From NCBI GenBank assembly GCA_033064195.1, contig JARBJD010000154.1, positions 1 through 64,000 of the forward strand: a DNA stretch of 64,000 nucleotides. The letters are read 5' to 3'. The stretch is from Blattamonas nauphoetae. Its lineage: Eukaryota > Preaxostyla > Oxymonadida. Numbering within the stretch: the first letter of the stretch is position 1; each line of letters opens with the position of its first letter. The position numbers were made by a program, and so were the translations under genes. Of the stretch, positions 1-11,218 are shown one piece after another. Below the pieces are notes generated by a model. The model saw only the letters and a list, made by a program, of their open reading frames with translations. It had not been told where the DNA came from and did no database searches.

Positions 1-1008
1 AACCAAGGTTCCGATGTAATACCAGTCGGATGTGTATATACACAATCTTGTTGTACTGATTTGATTTTAAATGATTGACCGATTTGAACGAAGTTCTTTG
101 TGCACGAGGCGACGAGACTAGGAATGAAGTTTGGACGATCAGAATGACAATAGACAATTGAACTTCGGATGGGTGGTAACTGTGTTGTGTAGTCACTGAT
201 CAATTTCGAGAGTGTATTTTTCAAAGTCAGTTCAGGATTAACAGGACAACAAACGAATGCATCTTCATTGATGTGCACACTCAATTTCAGATCTCCAAAG
301 AGACATCGAGGATAGTCGGTCATTCCTGAGAAAATGAGAAGATCTTCAAGGTTAATTGACACACGAATTGGTACATCAATAGTGTCTTTGAATACACCAG
401 TTCCAGATGTTGTTGTGAAGTCTGATAAAGGAATATAAACACCAGCAACCGATTCATCATGATTCCATGCATTCTGCCAAGGTGTGTGACAATGTTTTCG
501 ATTCTCTAATTGACTCTTTGGTTTTATCATGTTGTATATGTGAGACTCCATCGATACATCATTGTTTGTTGTGCTGATGATTCTCTCTGATTGTGCAGTA
601 AGGTCACGAAAGATTGATGCCGAATGTTTGAGTCCAACGAAGATGAATATCTTCATTCATATACGATCCATTTCCAGCAGTTGTCTTCCAATTGTTGACT
701 TTCAATGTTGCTGTCATGGTGAACGTAATGAATGAATCATCGATTTGACAAATGTCCTGATTCCCAGTCAGTGGGATGATTATTTCCTGTCCTTTATAGA
801 ATCGTGAATTCTCTGATGGTTTCAATTCCTGAATAGAAGTATTGTGAGCTCCATCGTTCAGAAGGTAATTGATGTGATGCTCGGACATGAGTTGCTGTTG
901 TATTTGACCAATATCATCTCTTGTATACTTGATTGATCCAGTGGTGTTTCCAGTCAATGATGATGCTCCAGTTCTTTTGTTTGTCAGATGTGTTATATGC
1001 GAGTTCAT
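1..1008 (-). pseudogene. Polinton structural (capsid-candidate) gene, runs off the left edge
   Basis: This is the first minus-strand gene of the element and continues beyond the window. The visible part starts at 1008 with a Ser/Thr/Asn-rich segment and continues with beta-strand-like sequence without catalytic motifs. Such sequence, size and position beside the small structural genes fit a jelly-roll capsid protein, but no diagnostic motif can be named by eye, so the capsid label is inference. The gene looks broken. An AT-rich leader of the TTTTTTATTTTT type lies immediately upstream of the start (1014-1028), shared with the rest of the element. Confidence 0.5.
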
Positions 1009-1030
1009 TTATTCAAAAATAAAAAATCAA
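1009..1030 (-). promoter_or_regulatory. AT-rich leader motif of element genes (example)
   Basis: Read on the gene strand, TTTTTTATTTTT or a close variant lies about 5-30 nt before the start codon. This example precedes the gene starting at 1008; the same motif precedes starts at 1340, 1671, 2297, 4989 (minus strand) and 5057, 9740, 13480, 16713 and 17183 (plus strand). It is probably a core promoter of the element's own transcription system. Confidence 0.6.
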
Positions 1031-1082
1031 ATAATGTTTTATGTACAGTTACTTTTTCTTTTTGGTTTCTTCGCTTTCGGTT

Positions 1083-1340
1083 TCAGCTTTCTTCCAGTTT
1101 CTGTATTTCTCCTCTGAGTTTGTCTGCAGTGTTTCCTTCATTGATCGCTTGCTCATATTGTGCCATCTTTTCTGCATGGATTTGCTGATCCGATTTCACA
1201 TCTGGAATCATCTCAACTCCTGTCTGTGCGACCTTAGAAATCAATGGTCCAACAAAGGGTATTAGATTCAGAAATGGAGCTCCAACTCTGAGTATATTTT
1301 TGCCAACTGCTGCTAATTTTGATAACCAACCTGGTGCCAT
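1083..1340 (-). CDS. Small Polinton protein with amphipathic/hydrophobic N-terminus (MAPG type 1)
   Basis: An 85-residue protein. It begins MAPGWLSKL, followed by a glycine- and alanine-containing hydrophobic stretch (about residues 10-45) with regularly spaced lysines and arginines that would form an amphipathic helix. The C-terminal third is a charged, probably coiled helix rich in E, K and Q. It shares its first residues and layout with the neighbouring 98-aa protein, so the two are likely paralogues. Polintons carry small structural genes in this position, some thought to be minor capsid or membrane-active proteins; the role here is inferred only from size, composition and position. The usual AT-rich leader lies at 1345-1356. 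Confidence 0.6.
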   Translation of the reverse strand: MAPGWLSKLAAVGKNILRVGAPFLNLIPFVGPLISKVAQTGVEMIPDVKSDQQIHAEKMAQYEQAINEGNTADKLRGEIQKLEES

Positions 1341-1374
1341 TTATGAAAAATAAAAATATTGAATTTCAACTTTA

Positions 1375-1671
1375 TTATTGTCGAAATTGTATCATTGGAT
1401 TTTGGGACTGACTACCACTCCTTCCGAGATTCTGGTTGACTTCTGGACCATATTGCTGGTCATATCCACGATTCATTGCTTTGTTTTGTTGATAAGTGTC
1501 CATCATTCCTCCTAATCCATTCAGTATTCCTCCAGCTGTTTGACCGAATTTACTGTTCGTTTGAGAGAGCAATCCACCACCGACTTGAAGCAATGTTGGA
1601 GCTAGAGGTTTGATGAATTGAAAGAACTGTTTTCCGATATTTTTGAGTTTGTAGAAACTTCCTGGTGCCAT
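1375..1671 (-). CDS. Small Polinton protein with Gly-rich hydrophobic core (MAPG type 2)
   Basis: A 98-residue protein starting MAPGSFYKL. A basic amphipathic N-terminus is followed by a Gly/Leu-rich hydrophobic segment (about residues 25-55) and a polar Gln/Asn-rich tail. It resembles the adjacent 85-aa protein in start motif and layout, which suggests duplication of a minor structural gene. It lies 34 nt upstream of that gene on the same strand, and its own AT-rich leader occupies 1676-1690. No enzymatic motif is present. A membrane-active or minor capsid role is possible but not shown. Confidence 0.6.
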   Translation of the reverse strand: MAPGSFYKLKNIGKQFFQFIKPLAPTLLQVGGGLLSQTNSKFGQTAGGILNGLGGMMDTYQQNKAMNRGYDQQYGPEVNQNLGRSGSQSQNPMIQFRQ

Positions 1672-1707
1672 TTATGTAAAAATAAAAAATACAATTCATT
1701 ATTAATG

Positions 1708-1974
1708 TTATCTCGGAATTGCTTTAGTGAGAGAAATGCCATAATTGAGAATAGTATTGTAAGCTTCATTGAAGGCAATACTCATATCCTTTCCACCAAC
1801 GAGAATCTTGAAAATGGTTCGAAAGATCGGGAGTTTATTCATGCATAAACACTTATCAGATAAATCATCAAGTTCAATCACCACATCATTGATTCCAGTG
1901 AGAGTCGCAATGAGAGCACACAAATCACTTTGGTTCGTGATCAGTTTCTTCGATGGTTCAATGAGATTATTCAA
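1708..1974 (-). CDS. Unrecognised small Polinton protein, 88 aa
   Basis: A small acidic to neutral helical protein (88 residues) in the minus-strand structural cluster. Its start overlaps the end of the next upstream gene (1971-2297) by 4 nt, so the two probably share one transcript; unlike its neighbours it has no AT-rich leader of its own. No conserved domain was recognised. The cluster position suggests a virion or assembly factor; this is inference. Confidence 0.5.
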   Translation of the reverse strand: MNNLIEPSKKLITNQSDLCALIATLTGINDVVIELDDLSDKCLCMNKLPIFRTIFKILVGGKDMSIAFNEAYNTILNYGISLTKAIPR

Positions 1975-2297
1975 GAGTTTCTTCTCACAAGCGAATGCAT
2001 TCTTGTATATAGCAACAACTGATCTTTGAAAGCTGTAATATTCGATTCGTATTCCCTCAGTGGAATTGTTCGACTTTGAATTGGCGCTGATGGATATGTC
2101 TCAAGTGGAGGATCATAAGCACCTCGTTCAGTAGCTACCACAGGTTCAGAGCAAACACGATCCATCTCCATTTTCGATCCTCTATTATCTACGCCAGATT
2201 TGCTCCTATCCTCGATGATAACATTGTTGGTGATTGATGTTGGTACTGAAGAAGAACTTTTGTGTTTTGTAAATTGACAACTGAGAATTGGCTGCAT
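1971..2297 (-). CDS. Unrecognised small Polinton protein, 108 aa
   Basis: A polar protein of 108 residues, rich in Ser, Pro and charged residues in its first 70 positions and probably disordered there. It overlaps the following 88-aa gene by 4 nt, a translationally coupled or bicistronic arrangement. An AT-rich leader lies at 2302-2316 just upstream of the start. No domain recognised. Confidence 0.5.
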   Translation of the reverse strand: MQPILSCQFTKHKSSSSVPTSITNNVIIEDRSKSGVDNRGSKMEMDRVCSEPVVATERGAYDPPLETYPSAPIQSRTIPLREYESNITAFKDQLLLYTRMHSLVRRNS

Positions 2298-2339
2298 TTT
2301 AGTAAAAATAAAAAAGTGATATATTCATTTTTGTTTTGA

Positions 2340-3368
2340 TCAACTGCTGAAATACATTACGTCAGTTTGACCTAGTGTAGCGCTCAAATTATGTTCATTC
2401 GGAAGTGTATCCAACACTCGAGGTCCTGTATAGTCAACTGGATTCCAAGTCCGTGCGAATGCTGCCACCATATTTTCACCACTATGGAGTATTGTATACA
2501 TAGGAGCAATAAGGCTTTCTGGAGTGATATTATTTCCCCTGAGTAAATCAAAACCAGCAGCTCTTGGATTTGGATAAGAATTCAAGCGTTTCGTTACAAT
2601 CTTCAGAAATGATTTCTTTTTCAGTAAACCATTCGGATCAGCAAAGAAGTTATAATCCCAAAAGTCGCTCAGAAAAGGAATTAATATTCCTCGATTCATA
2701 TGAGTCGCTAATCCTGAACGAATTTTTGCACAATCACCAAGAGAATACACGTTCATCGCTTGGTTTGGTTGACCAGCTGCTGTACTTGAACAACGAATCT
2801 TCAGGAATTTCATAGCTTCATTCGCAATCCACAATGACACTTGATATGGACTAATTTCATCAGGTGGCAAATCAGGATTGTCGTTCCATAGTTTTGTCTT
2901 CTTAAATTCCTTCCATTGTGCATCAATTCTCGGACGTTCAAGCAACTTAAATGTAGCATACTTTTGTTGTTTTCGTTCTTGTTTTGTCGGATTTGCAGCT
3001 GTCCAAGCGTTTCGATACAAGCCTTCACGTCTCTTCGAAATCTTTCCACCATTCCAATAGCGTTCAATTCCATTCTTGTCAACCACTATCACATCGTCAT
3101 TGTATCCATCTCCATCTCTGTCTTCCACAAGGACATTCCAACCACCATATCGTTTCGGATTTGAATCAATCATTGCTTGTGCACTTCGAGCAGATCGAAA
3201 TGCATCTTCATATCTGAGATCATAATCCTGTTCTGTAAGTATGGTGCTCGCTGCATGTCTGGCTAGTTTATCTTTGGTGCTTTGTTTGAAGGGATTGACG
3301 CCTTTCTTCCTTTTCGATTGTGTAGGATTTCTTTGTTGAATCTGTTGAAGTATTTTTTGATCGTTCAT
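2340..3368 (-). CDS. Polinton protein with a Ca-loop-like DxDGDGxNDD motif, 342 aa
   Basis: A 342-residue protein with a strongly basic N-terminus (Lys/Arg/Gln, first 40 residues), then an acidic loop DRDGDGYNDD near residues 82-91 followed by VIVVDKNG, which resembles a calcium-binding or dockerin/EF-hand loop. The remainder is mixed alpha/beta with no catalytic motif. It is the largest complete minus-strand gene of the structural cluster and is divergent from the packaging ATPase gene, with 34 nt between the start codons (3368 and 3403). Polintons carry conserved structural proteins of this size of unknown function (the PW/PY group). Assignment to that group is tentative. Confidence 0.6.
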   Translation of the reverse strand: MNDQKILQQIQQRNPTQSKRKKGVNPFKQSTKDKLARHAASTILTEQDYDLRYEDAFRSARSAQAMIDSNPKRYGGWNVLVEDRDGDGYNDDVIVVDKNGIERYWNGGKISKRREGLYRNAWTAANPTKQERKQQKYATFKLLERPRIDAQWKEFKKTKLWNDNPDLPPDEISPYQVSLWIANEAMKFLKIRCSSTAAGQPNQAMNVYSLGDCAKIRSGLATHMNRGILIPFLSDFWDYNFFADPNGLLKKKSFLKIVTKRLNSYPNPRAAGFDLLRGNNITPESLIAPMYTILHSGENMVAAFARTWNPVDYTGPRVLDTLPNEHNLSATLGQTDVMYFSS

Positions 3369-3402
3369 TTAGTAAGAAATAAAATATTTAATTTGTAAAT
3401 AA

Positions 3403-4290
3403 ATGTTTCATCAAAAACAAATCACACCAAGAAGAAAACAAGGAAGCAACTTAACACAAAGGATGTCGTACAATTCATTCGATGATCTTTCAATTTCAGA
3501 ATTCGTCAATCAGAGACTGCAACAAGTGAAGACCACTAATGTCGGAAAAGAACTGCCAAGTGCTATTCATCATGAACTACTGTTCAATCGCAATAGTGTG
3601 AATGTGCTCATTGGAAATAGAGGAAGCGGTAAGACCTATAATGTCCTCAGAGAACTATTGAAAGTCCAGGAAGTGCCTCTCCAAAATGAGAGATTTCACT
3701 TATTTGTCTACGTTACTGATAAGCACAATGATGGCACTTTTCAACGAGCCAAATCACTAATAAAGATTCCAATTGTGAAGGTGAAGTATAATGAGATATT
3801 CGCATTTCTGGAGAATCTTTCAACTGCAAAGGCAGCATTCGAAGAAATCATCGACAATCACTGGGAAGAAACAGTGACAGATCAGTCAAGAAAGTCAATA
3901 CTGAAAACTCTCCATCTTGATTCATTTCGAGAACGTAATCTTCAAACAATGATACTCCTTGACGACTGCAGAAGAATCCTCAGTGAGCGAAGAACAAAAG
4001 CGAATCCTTCAATTCTGATGGACTTATTACTGGAGAATCGTCAGCCAAAGTTCACTTTCTTTCTCACCATTCATGAACTATTCTCAATATCTCCAGATAT
4101 GAAGTCAAACATTGATTCATTGTGGATCTTTGGAGGCTTCAATTATGAACGAATCAGAAGAGTTTTCAATCAACTGAATGCACCGATGGAATGCAAAGAG
4201 TTTTGGAGTATTTATAAACAAGTAACGAAGCAACAAGCAGCGATCTTTCGATATGGTCAAACCGTTCACATTGAATACCTCATGGTTTAA
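3403..4290 (+). CDS. Packaging ATPase, FtsK/HerA-A32 type
   Basis: A 295-residue P-loop ATPase. Walker A is NRGSGKT near residues 72-78, and a hydrophobic strand ending in two aspartates (MILLDD, about residues 184-189) is the Walker B motif. Size and motif spacing match the A32/FtsK-like ATPases that Polintons and related viruses use to drive DNA into the capsid. The gene has an open frame and diverges from the 342-aa structural gene, with a shared AT-rich spacer (3369-3402). Gene content around it supports the packaging role. The alternative, a generic STAND-like ATPase, is unlikely in this context. Confidence 0.8.
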   Translation: MFHQKQITPRRKQGSNLTQRMSYNSFDDLSISEFVNQRLQQVKTTNVGKELPSAIHHELLFNRNSVNVLIGNRGSGKTYNVLRELLKVQEVPLQNERFHLFVYVTDKHNDGTFQRAKSLIKIPIVKVKYNEIFAFLENLSTAKAAFEEIIDNHWEETVTDQSRKSILKTLHLDSFRERNLQTMILLDDCRRILSERRTKANPSILMDLLLENRQPKFTFFLTIHELFSISPDMKSNIDSLWIFGGFNYERIRRVFNQLNAPMECKEFWSIYKQVTKQQAAIFRYGQTVHIEYLMV

Positions 4291-4403
4291 AACGATTCTC
4301 ATTTATTCAAAATGGTTTAGATATTTTTGGAATGGTTTCAAATGATTCCAAATGCATTAATGTTCTTTTCAAAATGATTTTACAATTTTTTAATTCATTC
4401 AAA

Positions 4404-4736
4404 ATGAGTCTAACAGTTTTTGAACCATTTGAACCAGAACAGATTAATTTAGATTCAATTGAAAGTTTTCAGATGTATTTAAACAAGAATGGAGAAATTC
4501 TGAAACGATACACAACGAATAAGCTAAACAAAATGATAAAGATTGATGGATATAGAATAACGAAAACCAAAGGTGTATTCGCACTTCGAAAGGACTACTA
4601 TGGTGGTTCCTCAACGATGACTTACACTGATTCGCCACAAAAATATGATGAACTTATGTCAAGAATAACGGTGCTTGAAGACATTGTTAAACGACTCGCT
4701 AATGCCATTGAATCTAAGAATCAACGTTGGGGTTAA
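4404..4736 (+). CDS. Unrecognised Polinton protein, about 110 aa
   Basis: Start chosen at 4404, where the sequence becomes protein-like (MSLTVFEPFEP...); an upstream in-frame ATG at 4332 lies in low-complexity AT-rich DNA with repeats of the type TTNAAAATG. The protein is basic in the middle and ends in a probable short coiled coil (about residues 85-108). It overlaps the end of the oppositely oriented 91-aa gene by about 23 nt, tail to tail. No known domain seen. Confidence 0.5.
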   Translation: MSLTVFEPFEPEQINLDSIESFQMYLNKNGEILKRYTTNKLNKMIKIDGYRITKTKGVFALRKDYYGGSSTMTYTDSPQKYDELMSRITVLEDIVKRLANAIESKNQRWG

Positions 4737-4989
4737 TTCTCAACGAATCCTGATCATCAATGGAATCAAGCAATTGTCTCAGGCATTGTGAAACCAATTC
4801 ATCATCCTTAATTATTTTTGTTGATACTAGTTGAATTAATCGCTTTTGTACTTCACTCAATTGTGCATCAAACTCTTGCTTCTTCAGTTGGTTTCGATAG
4901 TACCATTCTCTTTTGCTTATGCGTATTGCATTCTTTGCATCACTTTCTGATTGATAAAACTTTGGTCGTCCTTTCACTTTTGAAGACAT
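4714..4989 (-). CDS. Small basic coiled-coil Polinton protein, 91 aa
   Basis: A 91-residue protein with a basic N-terminus (KVKGRPKFYQSES), a region rich in K/R resembling a DNA-contact segment (about residues 20-38), and then a heptad-like helix. The layout is bZIP-like, suggesting a small DNA-binding or scaffold protein, but this is weak. An AT-rich leader (about 5001-5010) lies upstream and is shared with the divergent polymerase gene. Confidence 0.5.
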   Translation of the reverse strand: MSSKVKGRPKFYQSESDAKNAIRISKREWYYRNQLKKQEFDAQLSEVQKRLIQLVSTKIIKDDELVSQCLRQLLDSIDDQDSLRINPNVDS

Positions 4990-5056
4990 CTTTTCTACGG
5001 AAATAAAAAATCAGATTTTAATTTATGAATTCAATTTTTTATCCTGTAAGAAATAT

Positions 5057-8000
5057 ATGGAGAACTTATCAATAAAGCTCATTAATGAATTTGCTCAAAA
5101 GCTGGGAGTTGATTGGGATTCATTACCGTTAAAACGACTGATTGAAACTGCCAATAATGCTCTAGTTCAGAATGGTTTCAGAGGAGATATCAACAACACA
5201 ACTGAGATTGAACAATTCATCAGAACATTTACGGTTCGGAATCCTTTGATGGCACCAGTGATTCAGGAACTAATGCAAAGACAGAATATCCAACCCATCA
5301 ATGCACAACAAATTGATGCAAATGTTCAGCAGAAACGAAACACAATGGAGAATCAAATGAGACTGAACCAAGAGATTAGACAACGACGAATTGTACAGCC
5401 AAATCAACAAGTCATTGAGCATGATCAAGAACAGAGAAGACAACGAAGAAGACACCAGCAGAATCTCAATCAAGAAATCCGAGAATATGAACAACGAACG
5501 AGGTATCAACAGATGTTAGCTCACTTTGAAGAACGAAGACGAAGATTCTTGAATTTGTATCAAGTCCCAATTGAAGAGGATATTGTCCTTCCACAGCTGC
5601 CACAAACACAATTGAATGCTCTGATGCTGAGAGATGTCGATAATGTTCGAGCATTTGCTGCTGCACTCGAGAATGTGAGGGCTAATTTGGCTCCAGCAGG
5701 ATACATCGCTGATCAACAATATCGAGACGCTAATGGTCCAGTTCAATTGTACTATCGCAATAATATCACATCATTTGAAGACATTGAAGCACGACTCAGA
5801 GAAGTATTCACTGCAGAGAATTTCCCATTTAAGATCTCTTTTGACTTTGCCATTCTGAATTCTGTAACAGATCAAAATGGAAACACCACTTATGAAGAGA
5901 ATACACCATTCTATCAGAACTCAATGAAAACATCTCCGATTACCGTCCAAAATCCTCAAGACATTGATGCTGTCATAAACGCAATGAAATCAAGAATCAG
6001 AGACAGTTTTGAAGTCACAGTGATTGATACCAAAAGAGTGCCATATGCCATTTATGGAGCTGCATTTTATGTGTACCGATTGCGAAATGGAGGTGCTTGT
6101 GTTCCAGGATTGAAAGAACATATTGCTCTTCAGACAGTGTTCTATGTTGATTGTAAATATAACATTTGCATCTTCACAGCATTGACTTATCTCACTCATG
6201 GAAAAGAAGCTGATGGAAAGAAAATATGTCGAGACACAAGAATCAAGATCGCAAAGCAGCATTTCACTTCATTCTATCACTACTCAGACCTCACTAGTCC
6301 AGCATTGGTGAAAATTCTCAAAGACTATCCAGGATTCAATATCTCTACAGAAATTGACAGATTTGTTGAACATTTCAATGTGAATGTACATATTTATGAA
6401 GCAATTGAAAAAGACAATGGAGGCTCATGGATTTATGCTCTTTCACAGTCATTTATCTCACCATCGGAGGACGCTAGAGACTTGAATTTACTGATGATCA
6501 TTCTCGAATCGGATGCACATTTGATGTTCGTTTCTGATCCACAAAAGTTGACGAAATTGATGATTTGTCCGCACTGCAAAGACTATTGTCGACCCTATAA
6601 TTCAAGAGGCGCAGGCACCAGAGACTTTGACAATCATGTGAGGAAATGTCTTGAACAGGGAAACAGAAATGAAGAACGATCAGTGGACTTAGACAATGCT
6701 TCAGCACCAATACTAACTGCAGTTCTTGACAATCCAACAATGGCTTATCTCTTGTCTCGAGGAAGAATGAATGAATACAAATACACAGATCAGTTCTTGA
6801 CATTCGATATTGAAACAATCATTGGCGAATTCTCAATGGATCTTCCTCAATCCGAAAACACACAAGAGAAGAGTACCGTTCTGAACAAACATCACTTGTA
6901 TTCATTAGCGTTCTCTTCTTCACTTCCATATTCACAAACAATGAAAGATGTAAATCGACTTGAATGTTCATATGACAACAGTGGTAGAAAAACAGTGTAT
7001 CTTGACAAGAGTTTCGAAGGAATGAAAGACAAAGAAGAAGAATGGATCAGAATGTGTCTCAAAGCTGGACTAATCGATGCTGATTTGACAAAAGAGAAGA
7101 TCCAAAAGCAAGCTCACAATATTGGCTTTATACATTTCATCATAAATGATATGTTCAAAGAAGCACTGAGAATCCAAGACTATCAACAGTACTCAGATCC
7201 AGAAATTCCATCAAATAAGTATGTCACAGTAATGGGATGGAATAGTGCGAACTTCGATCTTCCTGTGATCATGAATGCACTTCATTTCACGCAATGGAGC
7301 ATCTATGAACCACCACTCGGATCTGCAAAGTGTCCTAAACAGCTCGTGGTTCGTCATAAGAAACTCCAGGTGTCTTTGAGATTCCTTGATGCAATGAATT
7401 TTGTATCGCCACAATCATTGAAATCATTTGTGCAGGACTTTGGTGATGGAACTGATTCAAAAGGCATCTTTCCATACGAAGCAATCAATTTCATAAATGT
7501 TGAAGAAGAACTGAATAAATCAGACCCGTTTCCAGAAGAAGTGTTCTATTCACATGTGAAAAACGAATCATTGTTGAAAGATCTTTCGTATTCTGACTAT
7601 GTTGAAGATGCCAAGAGATTCAGTACAAGAAGAGAATACCTGAAGAACTACAACATCAATGATACTCTAATTATGATTGATCCAATACAGAAATTGATCC
7701 AATGGTTTGCATCAGGGAAAGTCGATATGTTCCAGTTTGTTTCATGTCCAGCAGCTGCAGTGAACTTGAGAAATATGTCGACATACTTTCCGTCTCTCTA
7801 TTCTGATTCACCACCATATGCAGACTTCGACGTCAATGCCACTTATGTCGTGAAAACTTGTGAGAAAGCTTTTGATTTGACACCAGCGAAATGGAAATAT
7901 ATGGTGAAGAATTATGAATACCAAGATGAGAGAGCCGATCGTGATTCTTCTCAAAATGTGAATGACAATGACTACGAATGGATGACAGATTTGATCAAGA

Positions 8001-9713
8001 AAGGATGTGCCATTTGTGGAGCCACATTTACGTTTCAGAATCAACCAACACTTGATCGAATTGACTGCTCGTTATCTCACACAAAAGAGAATTGTCAACC
8101 ATGTTGTGTGTACTGTAATGTTGTTAAATCCAATCGAGATGAACACCTGACGAAACTCAAGATAAAACTGCGCCAATATGCTCAAATCCACAAGCTTCAA
8201 ATGACTTTGACTGATGAACGAGTGTATAAGCTATTGAGGAGTGGAATCACTGGTGGTTTATCTAATGTTATGCACAGATTGAATCGATCAGGAATTGACA
8301 CAATTCATCGTTTTGAATACGATAGCGCAAATCAAAAAGTGATTGACACAGATACTGGAAATGTAATGTCTCACATCCTCTGTCTTGATAATAATTCACT
8401 CTATCCAAGTGTTTCAGCGTCAGTTCCACACAAGGCTGTTAAATATACAAACAACAGAATGTATATGCCTGGAGGTGTCAAATTCTACACAACAAAGAAG
8501 GAAGAAATGTTGAAAATCATCAAAGAAAGGAAAGATTTGTTCGCTGTCAAAGTGAAGGGACATATCCGTGAGGACAGAATCAATGATTTCATCAATATGC
8601 CTCCCATTATTCAGACAATCAATATCAAACCAGATCAGATGTGCTCAGAAGACACTCTCGAAGCGATGCGGAATTGTGGAGTTCCTGAAGGTAAATCAGA
8701 GAAGAAAGTCACACAATTGTTGTCCACTTTTGGTGAGTACAGAGTGTTCAATTCATACTATTTGTGGTTCCTTATTGATGATTGTGCTTTTGAAATCGAT
8801 GATGTGTCTGAGATGGCTGTCTTCGAGAAGAATACTGCATTCAATGGATTCATTACATCAATGATTCAACGTCGAATCGCGGCAATCGAGGCTGGAAACA
8901 CTGGGATGGAAAAGTTCTGTAAACTAATCCTCAATTCGTGCTATGGTTACGATTCTCTCAATACTGAGAAATACCAAAGATCATATCTGTTGAATCGAGA
9001 ACAGACGTTTCTGAAGCACTTGTATCCTGATTTTCTGTCGACAGATCAGATTGGTAAAGATTTGTACTTAGTCGATGTGAAACCCAAGAAATTCAAATGC
9101 AAAACTGCTCTTCAATCAGCGTTCTTTACACTGGAGAATGCCAAGTATTGGTACTTCAATTTCTACTACAATTTCATCACTGTGTTGTGACGAACAGAAG
9201 TTTCATTTCATCTATTGTGACACAGATTCGTTGTCTATCGCGATTGCAGGTGATCCAAATCAAGACTGTCATCAAGGTTTATCCGCTATTGTCTCAGATC
9301 AGCAGTTCTACGATAAGAATGTGTTTCAATGGTTACCAAATCCAAAGTGTGGAATCAAATCAAGGAAGAAACTATTGGGATTGTCAGTGGAGAAAGAAGG
9401 TGATTTCATGATTGCTCTGTCACCAAAATGTTACTTCATCAGTGAGAAAAATACACCAGTGCACAAAGCCATTAAAGGAATCTCACTAGCACGGAATTCA
9501 CATCTGGATCAATCACAATTCATCAAAGCAAACGAGACTAAACAACCGATTGAAGGAGAGAATGTTAACTTTCAAATGAAGGAAGATTCAATGGTGACAG
9601 TACTGGTGAAAAAGAATGCATTGACATCAATTCACACGAAGATGATGGTACTTCCGAATGGTTCATGTGCTCCATTCATTGATGGATTGAACAGAGAGGA
9701 CTTTCTCTACTGA
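5057..9713 (+). pseudogene. Protein-primed family B DNA polymerase (Polinton pPolB) with embedded HNH domain
   Basis: This gene replicates the element by protein priming. Residue positions below count from 5057. The N-terminal region (about 1-230) is Gln/Arg-rich and coiled. A cysteine- and histidine-containing region follows (about 350-540), ending in a zinc-finger-like CPHC...H...C. Exonuclease motifs are FDIETI (about 583), NSANFD (about 730) and YNIND (about 870). An inserted HNH/zinc module (CAIC...LDRID...CCVYC, about 980-1030) sits before the palm motif DNNSLYPS (about 1111). NSCYGYD (about 1293) and YCDTDS complete the palm. These signatures identify pPolB with confidence. The gene as a whole looks broken, about one break, and is treated as a fossil. 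An AT-rich leader lies near 5034-5042. Confidence 0.9.
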
Positions 9714-9739
9714 GTATAAGTTATTTTTATGTCCAGTAA

Positions 9740-11032
9740 ATGCCAACAGTAGATTCCATATTCAAAAATGTTCCATCTTGGGAAGTAGCAAAACAGAAGC
9801 GACATGCAACAAGAGTTATTCAACAATGTTCAGAAGAGAATGGACTCAAGACAAATCTGCAACTCTACTCTCGTATTCTTCATCAGTATCAGTTTACACA
9901 ACAGCAATTGTCAGATATAGCAAAACAAGATCGTATTCTACAGTTTGGAGGCAAGACACTATCTGAGTTATACAATTCGTACTTTGATTTGTTTCGTATC
10001 AATCATCCCGATCAAGTGTTTGAGGCAGATTTGCGAAGAATGAGAGTGTTCAATCCAGCGCCAAGAATCAATACGCCTGCTCCACGGATTCCAGAACAAA
10101 TCGACTATCCATTCAAGTCAAAAACCAAAGTGTTTCATCAAGTGAATCCAACAGTTCCAGTTCCAGATCAGAATACGTTTGTGACAGATCATAATCCAAA
10201 AAATCGATTGTTTCTTCAACGTCCGTCATTCTCTCCATATCGTCATTCGTGGGAAATCGACATCATGGTTCTCTAGACAAATCCACAATCAATACCGCAG
10301 TACTACTTGGTGTGTGTGAACATTAATACCAAGTATCTTGTGATGATCAAAATAGCGTCGAGGAATGATGTAGTAATCCAAAATGCTCTTCAGCAATTGA
10401 TTCAAACCGTGGAAGTTGATCACATTCGTGGAGATGCAGAATCGGGATGGAATAACAATCGCATCAGAGATTTCCTCGAAAGGAATGATATCCAGTACTT
10501 CTTTTCATCATCTCCATTCACTAATAAAAACAGAGTTGTTGATCGAATGATTCGCACCATCAGAGATGCTTTTCGTGGGAATGTGACTCAGATGTGTGAT
10601 AATAATGTGATGCAACAGTTTGTGGATTATTACAATCTGACTCCTCACAAGGCATTTCGAAATATAGTGACTCCAGTTGAGGTTGAAAGAGATGCTGAAC
10701 TCGAATGGGCATATATCCAACGAAAACAAGACAAATTGAAGCAAATCAAGAGAACTCAGAACAGGAAAGGATTATGGGATTATCAACCAGGCAATGTGCT
10801 TCAGATTCATTTGGATTTATCAAAGACTCAACACACTTTCGAGAAACGCAGACGACAGTTCAATAAATTGGCGACATTTCTGTCTTATGTCAATGGCAAT
10901 GTTCGCTGTCAATTGCTTCAACCAAATCAAGACATTCGTGTTGTAGACATTCCTATTCACTTCACCGAAAAGATAGCCGATTCTGTCAATACTCTGACGC
11001 CTCAGGTCAGGAATAAGTTCAATCTCAGATGA
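9740..11032 (+). pseudogene. Retroviral-type (rve) integrase of the Polinton
   Basis: The region lies directly behind the polymerase with a short AT-rich leader (about 9720-9730). It encodes a helical N-terminal part, an RNase H-fold integrase core (WEIDI early, then GDAESGWNN, then NRVVDRMIRTIRD, the usual order of the catalytic motifs in Polinton integrases) and a C-terminal region that may correspond to the chromodomain-like tail. Integrase next to pPolB near an element end is the normal Polinton arrangement. The gene looks broken, about one break. Confidence 0.8.
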
Positions 11033-11218
11033 AAAATAGATGGTGTGATTCATATTTTTGACTTCACAAGTGTCTCAGTTATGAATGATTATATACAATT
11101 CAACAATATCTCAGTCTCTTCTTTTTTCTTTCTTTTTGATAAATCCAAGGATTATGAAGCTCATTAATGACGTCGTAAATGGCGCTCTCTTTCATTAGTG
11201 TTTCTCCATTCCAATTAA

